NCBI GenBank assembly: GCA_934636425.1
Contig: CAKUAV010000090.1
Location: 1-12,580, forward strand
Origin: an uncultured Clostridia bacterium
Lineage (GTDB): Bacteria; Bacillota; Clostridia; Christensenellales; Aristaeellaceae
Length of the DNA: 12,580 nucleotides
Direction of reading: 5' to 3'
In this document: piece by piece, positions 7,426 through 12,580 of the stretch
Layout of the letters: every line of letters begins with the position of its first letter
Numbering within the stretch: the stretch's first letter is position 1
The notes under the pieces: model-generated
Database searches by the model: none
Seen by the model: the letters and a program-made list of their open reading frames with translations, nothing else
What the model was told of the DNA's origin: nothing
Made by a program: the position numbers and the translations under genes

Positions 7426-7452
7426 TGAAAAACCGCTTCGGAAGCCGAAGCG
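7426..7452 (-). terminator. Possible leftward intrinsic terminator
   Basis: CGCTTCGG (7434-7441), loop AAG, CCGAAGCG (7445-7452) is a perfect 8-pair stem. On the minus strand it is followed by GGTTTTTC (7434-7427). It would stop leftward transcription entering from the intergenic region, for example read-through from the Cys-rich gene, before it runs antisense into the tRNAs. Confidence 0.5.
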
Positions 7453-7540
7453 CGCATCGCCGCAGGTCGTCGTCAAGCCCTTAACCCTTGGCAGGAAGGA
7501 AAACCGTCTGCAACGCGGAGGCACAGCCGCATCAGGCAAC

Positions 7541-7555
7541 GCCGCATAATGCGGC
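7541..7555. repeat. Palindrome GCCGCATAATGCGGC, copy 1
   Basis: A 7-base perfect inverted repeat around a single A, followed by T. The same 15 bases recur at 7758-7772 in a different surrounding. It lies directly upstream of repeat copy B. Confidence 0.8.
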
Positions 7556-7560
7556 TCGGC

Positions 7561-7645
7561 TTGTCAAAAAAGGTCTTAACAAGCTGGCGAACGGGGATGC
7601 AAGCTCCCCGCTGTGCCCCCTCTCCGGTTTTTACTCTGGAAAGGG
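7561..7645 (+). repeat. Dispersed intergenic repeat, copy B
   Basis: The stretch 7561-7604 matches copy A (minus strand, 4387-4346), and 7579-7645 matches copy C (8182-8246), with shared blocks CTGGCG, GCAAGCTCCCC and GTTTTT. GGGGA...TCCCC (7593-7609) can fold into a small hairpin inside the repeat. Confidence 0.7.
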
Positions 7646-7708
7646 GATTTCCCGCCGCATAAATCATCCTGTCCCACCCGTACGCACTGCTGGATATGTT
7701 TGAAAATT

Positions 7709-7729
7709 CGAAAGGGCTCGACCCTTTCG
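7709..7729. repeat. Stem-loop CGAAAGGG/CCCTTTCG
   Basis: A perfect 8-pair inverted repeat with loop CTCGA, flanked by TTCGAA-like sequence on both sides. It lies within the repeat-rich region and has no adjacent gene. Confidence 0.7.
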
Positions 7730-7757
7730 CGCTCTTCGAAGGTTTTCGACAGTCTGA

Positions 7758-7772
7758 GCCGCATAATGCGGC
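7758..7772. repeat. Palindrome GCCGCATAATGCGGC, copy 2
   Basis: Identical to 7541-7555. It follows GGTTTTCGACAG (7741-7752), which resembles the TTTTCGACAAG at 8385-8395, so the palindrome may be part of a larger mosaic repeat unit. Confidence 0.8.
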
Positions 7773-8156
7773 TATTCAGTGCGGGAACGCGCCTTGCTCT
7801 CTTACAATTTCTTCACGGCGTTTGCGCCCAAACCCGGCTCTCCATCCGCTCGTGCGCGATCGCCGCCGCTTCGGATTCCATGCCTGTTTTGCATATTTCC
7901 ACCTTATTTTTGGCGCTTCACGAAAAACCGCGGAAAGCAATGCGCGGCAGAAAGACGTAAAAAGCATAGAAGCAATGACCGCACTGCCAAACGCGCATTT
8001 TTTCCTTCTTTGCCCGTTCACTCATGGCGAATCCATGCAATCTGTTGCCGCTATGGACTTGCACTCCCCAAAGATTCCGTGAAGATCCTCATTTTTGCGC
8101 CTGATACCGCCCTGAATAACAGGCAGATGTCATGGCGGTTTTCGCCTTTATCGACA

Positions 8157-8179
8157 TTCTCGATCTCCCCGTAGGGTTT
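8157..8179. repeat. Exact 23-base direct repeat, copy 1
   Basis: Core CTCGATCTCCCCGTAGGG; the 23 bases recur exactly at 8365-8387. After the repeat both copies continue with a GACA-containing stretch (ATGACA here, TCGACA there). This copy abuts repeat copy C. Confidence 0.85.
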
Positions 8180-8181
8180 AT

Positions 8182-8246
8182 GACAATCTGGCGGACAGGC
8201 GAGCAAGCTCCCCCGCCACTGCCACCCTTACCAGTTTTTGCTGAAA
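8182..8246 (+). repeat. Dispersed intergenic repeat, copy C
   Basis: Aligns with 7579-7645 (copy B) with a few gaps: GACAATCTGGCGGACAGG for AACAAGCTGGCGAACGGG, then GCAAGCTCCCC, CCACCCTTACC and GTTTTTGCT-GAAA. This is the most diverged of the three copies. Confidence 0.6.
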
Positions 8247-8274
8247 TCTTTCAGATTTCCGAGCGTAAAAACTG
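8232..8274. repeat. Nested inverted repeat (long stem-loop)
   Basis: Outer arms CAGTTTTT (8232-8239) and AAAAACTG (8267-8274) enclose inner arms GAAATCT (8243-8249) and AGATTTC (8253-8259) with loop TTC. It may be an RNA hairpin or a mobile-repeat end; there is no T-run of terminator type after it. Confidence 0.6.
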
Positions 8275-8342
8275 CAAGGAAACGATTTTGACGCTTCAGC
8301 AATCATCCCGTGCCCACCGTACACGCCGCCGGGCATGATTGG

Positions 8343-8360
8343 GAAGCTCGAGAGAGCTTC
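8343..8360. repeat. Stem-loop GAAGCTC/GAGCTTC with GAGA tetraloop
   Basis: A perfect 7-pair inverted repeat closing a GAGA loop, a GNRA-type tetraloop if transcribed rightward. It lies five bases before the second copy of the 23-base repeat. Confidence 0.65.
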
Positions 8361-8364
8361 AGCC

Positions 8365-8387
8365 TTCTCGATCTCCCCGTAGGGTTT
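8365..8387. repeat. Exact 23-base direct repeat, copy 2
   Basis: Identical to 8157-8179, 208 bases downstream. Here it is followed by TCGACAAGC and the strong hairpin at 8399-8422. Confidence 0.85.
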
Positions 8388-8398
8388 TCGACAAGCAG

Positions 8399-8422
8399 GG
8401 GTCTGCCGAAAACGGCAGACCC
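8399..8422. terminator. Strong GC-rich stem-loop downstream of the Cys-rich gene
   Basis: GGGTCTGCCG and CGGCAGACCC form a perfect 10-pair stem around AAAA (TTTT on the minus strand). It lies 53 bases past the stop of the leftward Cys-rich gene and is well placed as its 3' end. The minus-strand sequence after the stem (CTGCTTG) has no T-run, while the plus strand has only TTTATAT. The hairpin is certain; the terminator role is moderate. Confidence 0.5.
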
Positions 8423-8475
8423 TTTATATGAACGCCCCTGCCGGATCGCCTTGATCGGACAGTGCGGGGCGGACG

Positions 8476-9456
8476 TCAGGTGGTGCGGGTCATCGCGCAG
8501 CCGCAGCGGGGACACTGAGTCGCCGCCCCCGCGCAGGTGGTGCCGCAGGAGGAGCAGGTGCTCGTGCATTTCGAGCAGCTGCCGCAGGGGCGTCCCAGCC
8601 CGCTCGTGCAGGCGCTCTTGCACGAGCAGCCGGCGTTCGCGCTCACGGTCGTCGCTTCCTCGCACGCCGCCTTCGGGAAGAGCGGGAGGGAGAAAAATTC
8701 ATCGCATACGTTTTCCGCGAACTCCTCGCAGGGCGGCACGGCGCAGAAGCCGTAGGAGGGCACCATCATCTCGACCTCGGCCAGCACCTTCAGGATTACG
8801 GTCACGCAGATTGTGATCTTGAACTGGAAGTTGCCGATGTAGCTGCCGGAGATGCAGACGCCGCTGACCATGCTCTCCAGCGTGAAGGGCACGATGGACT
8901 CGTCGGGGATGGCCAGCAGCACATCCTTGTCGACCGGCAGCTCGGCGCGGCCCATCCATTCCTGGCAGTTCTGATCGGTAAACAGCACGTCGACGGGCAG
9001 GCTGACCTTGCACTTGACGCGCGCGAACTGCGGGCGGTCGCACAGGCGGTCTATGGTCAGATTGCTGATCGTGCCGCAGGTCGTCGAGGAACGGCAGCTC
9101 TCAAACGTCCATGCGCCGCACGGCTGGGGTCGGCACGGGCTGTTCTCGGCGTTTTCGACCGCCTCGTTATAAGTAAGGTTTCCGCTGCAGTCGCGGCAGG
9201 TGCAGCTGCAGCTGCATCCATCGCACTCGCACTTGCAGGGGCGCGTGCCCGTGTCGCGGCAGTTGTTGTCCGGCAGCACCGGCACGATGCCCGATACGGT
9301 CACCTTCTTGTCGGTCAGCTGCTCCTGCTGCAGGCAGCTGTCGTAGACGTTTTTGACCTGAATGCAGACGCGCTCGCTCAGGCCGTCGCAGGGATTTCCG
9401 GTGATGCAGCCGGGGCTCATGGACGCGTTGGCATTCTTGTAGCTATAAAACGACAT
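8476..9456 (-). CDS. Cysteine-rich protein of unknown function, divergent from spoIIE (possible spore-surface protein)
   Basis: A 326-residue protein with about 38 cysteines. The N-terminal part carries C17, C23, C31 and C41 within CDGLSERVCIQVKNVYDSC. A dense cluster CKCECDGCSCSCTCRDC (74-90) has eight Cys in 17 residues. The middle (about 120-245) is beta-rich and cysteine-poor, with SLPVDVLFTDQNCQEWMG and IPDESIVPFTLESM. The C-terminus (277-320) has twelve Cys in 44 residues, ending CPRCGC like a zinc-ribbon knuckle. There is no signal peptide or membrane segment. The start is the ATG at 9456, because AAGGAGG (9470-9464) lies 7 bases upstream; the ATGs at 9462 and 9495 are too close to it or lack a site. 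Similar Cys-rich proteins occur in spore coats, and the neighbour is spoIIE, so a coat role is a reasonable inference. I cannot name the family with certainty. Metal binding is an alternative. Confidence 0.85.
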   Translation of the reverse strand: MSFYSYKNANASMSPGCITGNPCDGLSERVCIQVKNVYDSCLQQEQLTDKKVTVSGIVPVLPDNNCRDTGTRPCKCECDGCSCSCTCRDCSGNLTYNEAVENAENSPCRPQPCGAWTFESCRSSTTCGTISNLTIDRLCDRPQFARVKCKVSLPVDVLFTDQNCQEWMGRAELPVDKDVLLAIPDESIVPFTLESMVSGVCISGSYIGNFQFKITICVTVILKVLAEVEMMVPSYGFCAVPPCEEFAENVCDEFFSLPLFPKAACEEATTVSANAGCSCKSACTSGLGRPCGSCSKCTSTCSSCGTTCAGAATQCPRCGCAMTRTT

Positions 9457-9478
9457 GCTCATTCCTCCTTGTCGGTTC

Positions 9479-9495
9479 GTGGATCGTTCATCCAC
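9479..9495 (-). promoter_or_regulatory. Hairpin in the 5' leader of the Cys-rich gene
   Basis: GTGGAT and ATCCAC (6 pairs, 5-base loop) lie 8 bases upstream of the AAGGAGG of the Cys-rich gene. Upstream, TATGAT (minus strand, 9506-9501) within CATATGAT resembles a -10 but has no TTGACA at the right distance. A sporulation-sigma promoter is possible and unproven. Confidence 0.35.
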
Positions 9496-9551
9496 ACTGC
9501 ATCATATGACCGCCCCCGAAATGCGTGCGCCCAAATTCGCCGCGCCGCCGT

Positions 9552-9608
9552 TTCGACACGTTTCGCGCGCCTTTCCGACAGATCGCCCATGCCGCGCGCG
9601 CCTATAAT
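9552..9608 (+). promoter_or_regulatory. Spo0A-box-like promoter of spoIIE
   Basis: TTCGACA (9552-9558) is an exact reverse-complement Spo0A box (TGTCGAA). TCCGACA (9574-9580) differs at one position and lies 22 bases, about two helical turns, downstream. A perfect -10, TATAAT, is at 9603-9608, 22 bases after the second box. In Bacillus subtilis the spoIIE and spoIIG promoters are sigma-A promoters with 0A boxes in place of a correctly spaced -35, with a similarly long gap to the -10. The arrangement here matches that architecture. Predicted transcription start is near 9615. Confidence 0.65.
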
Positions 9609-9684
9609 GGATTGACGAAATAAGGACAGGCGGGCGATGGCATGATTCGTTTCGGACAGGAGCACATTTTAGAAGGGAAAAAGC

Positions 9685-9726
9685 ATGCGTTTGAGCGGCT
9701 TTTTCGCCGATTTTATCACTTTATGA
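9685..9726 (+). CDS. Possible 13-codon upstream ORF in the spoIIE leader
   Basis: ATG at 9685 has AGAAGGG 7 bases upstream and encodes MRLSGFFADFITL before TGA at 9724-9726. That TGA overlaps an ATG (9723-9725) that is in the spoIIE frame, an ATGA arrangement typical of translational coupling. It is short, so it could be chance. Confidence 0.3.
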   Translation: MRLSGFFADFITL

Positions 9727-9858
9727 GCGCCGCGGGCGGACGCCGCAGTCCACGCGCATCGAAACGCGCATCCGATCGTTTCAAATTGGATGCGTCACGG
9801 CACAGCGCCAGAAAGAAGCCGCGCCCGCTCGGCAGCATTCAGACAAAGCCCTCAGCGC

Positions 9859-9864
9859 AAGGAG
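9859..9864 (+). promoter_or_regulatory. Ribosome binding site that supports the spoIIE start at 9873
   Basis: AAGGAG is followed by 8 bases and then ATG at 9873. The in-frame ATG at 9642 has only AGGCGGG, and the ATG at 9723 has no site of its own. Confidence 0.65.
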
Positions 9865-9872
9865 CGCCGCAT

Positions 9873-12377
9873 ATGCGCCTCGGCGCATTTCTGAAGCACG
9901 CCTTCAAATCACGCGTCGGGGCTGCGCGCGATAAAGCCGCCCGCCTGAAGCGCCGCGCCGCCTTTCCTCACGCGCCGGAGAAGCTCAAGCGCCGTATAGA
10001 GCGCTTTGCGGCGGCTGTCGGGCGTTTCCAGCTGATCTGGATCGCGCAGTGCGGCGTTATGGCCATACTCTCTTCATCGCGGCTGATGAGCGCGCTCTCG
10101 CCCTTTGCCGTCGCCTGCTTCGCCGCCGCGCTGGACTGCGGCTGGCCGCCCCTGCCCATGCTGGCCGGATGCCTGCTGCACGCTGTTCTGGCCGACTGGA
10201 GCATACCCGCGCTCACCGTGCCGGCCGGCTGTCTGCTGGTCTGGGGACTGCGCGCGCTCGATATCCGCTTTTTCAAGACCGGCGCGCCGGAAAGTCAATC
10301 GGGAAAGACGCGCCGCGCCCGCCGAAAGGCGGCCGTTCAAAGAGCCGGCCTGCGCGAGGTGATCGTCGCCGCCGAGGCCGCTTTGGGCGTGCTCGCGCCC
10401 GGGCTGATCGTCTCGGGCGGGCTGACGTTCAATGGAATCATGGCGCTGCTCTCCGCCGTCATCGCCGCGCTGCTGGCTCCCTCCGTTCAGCCGGCGCTCA
10501 CGCTGCGCCCGCTCTCCCGCCGCCGCTATCTGAGCGAGGAGCGCCTGTCCGCCGCGCTCATGGCGCTCATGCTGCTGATCGCGCTGGGCAGCTCGCCGTT
10601 TTGCGGCTTGTTCCTCGCGCAGTGCGCCGCTGTGCTGCTGACGCTTATCTGCGCCTCTCAGGGCGCGGGTGCGGGCGCGGCGGGCGGCGTGGCCTGCGCG
10701 GCGGCGCTGGCGCTGGGCACAGGACTGGCTCCCGCCGGACAGGCGCTGGCACTGGGCGGTCTGCTGGCCGGATGCGTGATGAATCTGCCGCGTCCCGCCG
10801 CCGCGCTGGCGCTCATGCTGGGCAACGCGCTGGCGCTCACGCAGGGCGTGGGCTTCACGCCGGGGCGCATAGAGCTTGCGCCGCTCCTGCTGGGCTGCGC
10901 GCTTTACTGCGCTTTCCCCGCAAGCTGGCTGTCGGCCGCCGCGCGCCTCATCAGGCCGCAAGCCGCCGAGACCGATTCTCTGCCCGCCCGGCGCGCCTGC
11001 TCGCAGCGGCTCAATCGCCTTGCCCGCGTGTTCGAGACGCTCTCAGACGGCTACCGCGCCGAAAGTCCCCTGCCCGACGAAGGCGAGATGATCGCCCAGC
11101 TGCGCCGGCGCCTGTGCGAGGGCTGCGCCGGCTATGCCGCCTGCTGGTCGGGCGACTGCCCCGAAGCCGGCCGGCTGATGTGCCGATTGATCAGCGAAGC
11201 GCTGAGCGGACGCTGCCAGCCGCTTTCCGAACGGCCGCCCGAGCTCGTCCGCCACTGCCGACGCTCGGCGCAGATCGATCGCCGTCTGGGCGCGGCGCTT
11301 CTTGAAGTGGCCGAGCGCTGCCGTACGGCGCGGGAGCGCGGCAGCATGAAGGCCGTCGTCTCGGGACAGCTGCGTCAGGCCGCGGCCTTTCTGGACGAAA
11401 TGAGCCGCGCCGTCTCGCGGACGGACGACGTCGATCCGACGCTGAGCGCGCGCTGCGCCGCCGCGCTCGAGCAGGCGCATTGCCCCGCGCAGCGCGTCGC
11501 ATCCGGCGGCGATGGGAGAGACGTGCTCGCGACGCTGGAGAAAAGCGTCTGGACGAAAGAGCGGGCGCAGACAGCCGAGCGGGCGCTCTCCCGGGCGCTG
11601 GGCCGCCGCATGGTGGCGCTCAGACCCTACGGACAGCTCTCGCTGCGCTTTCTGGCCGCGCCCCCGCTGCACATACGCGCCGGACTGAGCGTATCGCCGC
11701 TCCGGCCCAATCAGCCCTGCGGAGACACGGCGCACATCGGCCTGCTCCCGGACGGACGGCTGCTGGCCGTGCTCTCGGACGGCATGGGCAGCGGGGAGCG
11801 CGCCGCCGCCGAAAGCCGACGCACCATCCGGCTGATCCGCACATTTCTCGAGGCCGGTCTGGACAGCGCACGCTCGCTCGAGGCCATCAACGCGCTGCTG
11901 CAGCTGCAGATGGGCGAGCTGTTCGCCACGGTCGATCTGTGCCTCATCGATCTGCAGAGCGGAGAGGTCTCGCTGAGCAAGCTGGGCGCGTGCTCGTCGC
12001 TGCTGCTCAGCGGCGGCCGGACGCGCATCCTGCCCGGCGGCCATCTGCCCATAGGCATTCTCGAAAAAATCACGCCCGGCGAGCAGCGCCTCGTCATGCG
12101 CCCGGGCGACACGCTGATTCTCTGCTCCGACGGCGTCGCCGACGACCTGCGCGAGGGGCAGGCGGCCTGGCTGGCCGAGCGCGCGCTCGCCTTTCGGATG
12201 CAGCCGCCGCAGAGCATGGCGCAGTCGCTGCGTCAGGCCGCCGTCGAGCGACAGGGCGGTGCGCCTGCCGACGACATGAGCGTCATTGTGCTGCGCATCG
12301 ACCGGCGCGGCGAGGGCGCGCAGTCCTCTTCTCAGGCGGATATCGCCGAAATTGAAGCGCCCGGCGTCGCTTCATAG
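9873..12377 (+). CDS. spoIIE: Stage II sporulation protein E (membrane-bound PP2C phosphatase)
   Basis: An 834-residue protein, close to the roughly 830 of Bacillus SpoIIE. A basic cytoplasmic N-terminus of about 55 residues precedes about ten hydrophobic segments (about 55-355), then a regulatory linker and a C-terminal PP2C phosphatase domain (about 600-820). Metal-binding motifs look intact: LSDGMGSG (D636), CSDGVADD (D753) and ADDMSVIVLRI (D800, D801). In the family, SpoIIE dephosphorylates SpoIIAA at the polar septum, releasing sigma-F in the forespore, and it interacts with FtsZ. No spoIIAA or sigF is in this window. The start at 9873 is preferred for its AAGGAG and because 9642-9872 would add 77 basic, low-complexity residues with codon use unlike the rest; 9642 and 9723 remain alternatives. 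Upstream lies a Spo0A-box-like promoter. The 3' end is repeated at the window edge. Confidence 0.93.
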   Translation: MRLGAFLKHAFKSRVGAARDKAARLKRRAAFPHAPEKLKRRIERFAAAVGRFQLIWIAQCGVMAILSSSRLMSALSPFAVACFAAALDCGWPPLPMLAGCLLHAVLADWSIPALTVPAGCLLVWGLRALDIRFFKTGAPESQSGKTRRARRKAAVQRAGLREVIVAAEAALGVLAPGLIVSGGLTFNGIMALLSAVIAALLAPSVQPALTLRPLSRRRYLSEERLSAALMALMLLIALGSSPFCGLFLAQCAAVLLTLICASQGAGAGAAGGVACAAALALGTGLAPAGQALALGGLLAGCVMNLPRPAAALALMLGNALALTQGVGFTPGRIELAPLLLGCALYCAFPASWLSAAARLIRPQAAETDSLPARRACSQRLNRLARVFETLSDGYRAESPLPDEGEMIAQLRRRLCEGCAGYAACWSGDCPEAGRLMCRLISEALSGRCQPLSERPPELVRHCRRSAQIDRRLGAALLEVAERCRTARERGSMKAVVSGQLRQAAAFLDEMSRAVSRTDDVDPTLSARCAAALEQAHCPAQRVASGGDGRDVLATLEKSVWTKERAQTAERALSRALGRRMVALRPYGQLSLRFLAAPPLHIRAGLSVSPLRPNQPCGDTAHIGLLPDGRLLAVLSDGMGSGERAAAESRRTIRLIRTFLEAGLDSARSLEAINALLQLQMGELFATVDLCLIDLQSGEVSLSKLGACSSLLLSGGRTRILPGGHLPIGILEKITPGEQRLVMRPGDTLILCSDGVADDLREGQAAWLAERALAFRMQPPQSMAQSLRQAAVERQGGAPADDMSVIVLRIDRRGEGAQSSSQADIAEIEAPGVAS
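12214..12343 (+). repeat. Direct repeat, copy 1: inside the 3' end of spoIIE
   Basis: These 130 bases match 12451-12580 at a constant offset of 237, with three differences (12216 A/C, 12260 T/C, 12266 T/C). This copy encodes the last PP2C motif, including the ADDMSVIVLRI aspartates. Confidence 0.97.
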
Positions 12378-12389
12378 CCGTGAGCGAGC

Positions 12390-12580
12390 ATGCCGAAGCC
12401 GGGTGCATTTCGCTCAGGGAGGCAAAAGAACCGGGCAAGGCCGCGATTCTGCCTGGCGCAGTCGCTGCGTCAGGCCGCCGTCGAGCGACAGGGCGGCGCG
12501 CCCGCCGACGACATGAGCGTCATTGTGCTGCGCATCGACCGGCGCGGCGAGGGCGCGCAGTCCTCTTCTCAGGCGGATAT
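12390..12580 (+). pseudogene. Duplicated spoIIE 3' fragment in an open frame running off the window
   Basis: Bases 12451-12580 repeat the spoIIE tail. An ATG at 12390 opens a frame in register with the repeated codons: about 20 unrelated residues (MPKPGAFRSGRQ...), then LAQSLRQAAVERQGGAPADDMSVIVLRI and on to the edge. The ATG has no good ribosome binding site, and the fragment lacks the rest of the phosphatase domain. The three differences from spoIIE are one Met-to-Leu change and two silent third-position changes, a pattern of selection on a functional gene. This suggests the copy comes from a real spoIIE allele. A junction created during assembly is therefore at least as likely as a true duplication. 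Confidence 0.55.

Larger units (their letters stand above)
7411..8475. other. Gene-poor, repeat- and hairpin-rich intergenic region
   Basis: About 1.06 kb without a gene I can support. Open frames here are short, overlap on both strands, lack ribosome binding sites and resemble nothing known. It contains repeat copies B and C, a duplicated 23-base element, a twice-used palindrome and several stem-loops, which are listed separately. Base composition is visibly less GC-rich than the flanking genes around 7780-8130, in keeping with non-coding DNA. I recognise no riboswitch, T-box or known small RNA. Confidence 0.7.

Noticed and set aside
7327..7539. Minus-strand frame ending in SGFEPLTLRV
   Set aside because: This is the familiar false protein produced by reading antisense through a tRNA gene. 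It also crosses the tRNA terminator.
7488..8338. Several short overlapping frames on both strands in the intergenic kilobase
   Set aside because: None has a good ribosome binding site or a protein-like composition. They run through palindromes and repeats; apparent similarity among their translations is due to the DNA repeats.
7541..8395. Repeats considered as a CRISPR array
   Set aside because: The repeated units differ in sequence and spacing, there are no uniform spacers, and no cas gene is present.
9457..9495. Earlier starts for the Cys-rich gene at 9495 and 9462
   Set aside because: The ATG at 9495 would place the strong AAGGAGG inside the gene, and the ATG at 9462 is one base from that site. 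The ATG at 9456 has ideal spacing.
10049..11305. 418-codon plus-strand frame inside spoIIE, and minus-strand frames at 10074-10961 and 11043-12044
   Set aside because: They are frame shadows of spoIIE, composed mostly of Arg, Ala and Gly or His/Gln, with no domain.

Overview
This is a GC-rich stretch from an endospore-forming member of the Firmicutes, most likely a high-GC class Clostridia lineage. The evidence is a SpoIIE phosphatase gene behind a promoter with Spo0A-box-like sites, the comEC-holA-(convergent) rpsT order known from Bacillus and relatives, Firmicutes-type tRNA-fMet and tRNA-Met genes, and strong AGGAGG-type ribosome binding sites. The odd window length and a repeat lying exactly at the right edge suggest this may be a whole metagenomic contig. 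That is inference.

Layout, left to right. 1-79 may hold the 5' end of a leftward gene. 231-4274 is a rightward housekeeping operon: comEC (DNA-uptake channel with a metallo-beta-lactamase domain), holA (DNA polymerase III delta, the clamp-loader subunit) and a membrane-anchored Mrr-like nuclease gene. rpsT (ribosomal protein S20, TTG start) faces this operon, with a bidirectional terminator between them. From the rpsT/glycosyltransferase divergent promoter region, two paralogous GT-A family 2 glycosyltransferases run rightward (5016-7133). They are followed by a strong promoter driving a tRNA-fMet/tRNA-Met pair (7214-7370) and a textbook terminator.

7411-8475 is a gene-poor kilobase full of hairpins and degenerate dispersed repeats; one related copy lies between the Mrr gene and rpsT. 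Next is a leftward gene for a protein with about 38 cysteines in 326 residues, divergent from spoIIE. Its position invites a spore-coat or spore-surface guess, but I do not recognise the family with certainty. spoIIE (9873-12377 preferred) has a multi-TM N-terminal half and an intact PP2C phosphatase domain. The last 130 bases of the window repeat the 3' end of spoIIE with three differences, two of them synonymous. This is either a real partial duplication or, more likely, an assembly join between strain variants.

The genes fall into replication/DNA handling (comEC, holA, Mrr-like), translation (rpsT, two tRNAs), surface glycan synthesis (two GT2) and sporulation (spoIIE, perhaps the Cys-rich protein). 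I see no phage, insertion sequence, CRISPR array or toxin-antitoxin pair, and no convincing new multi-gene system. The least-explained items are the Cys-rich protein, the repeat-rich intergenic kilobase and the long spoIIE leader with a small upstream ORF.
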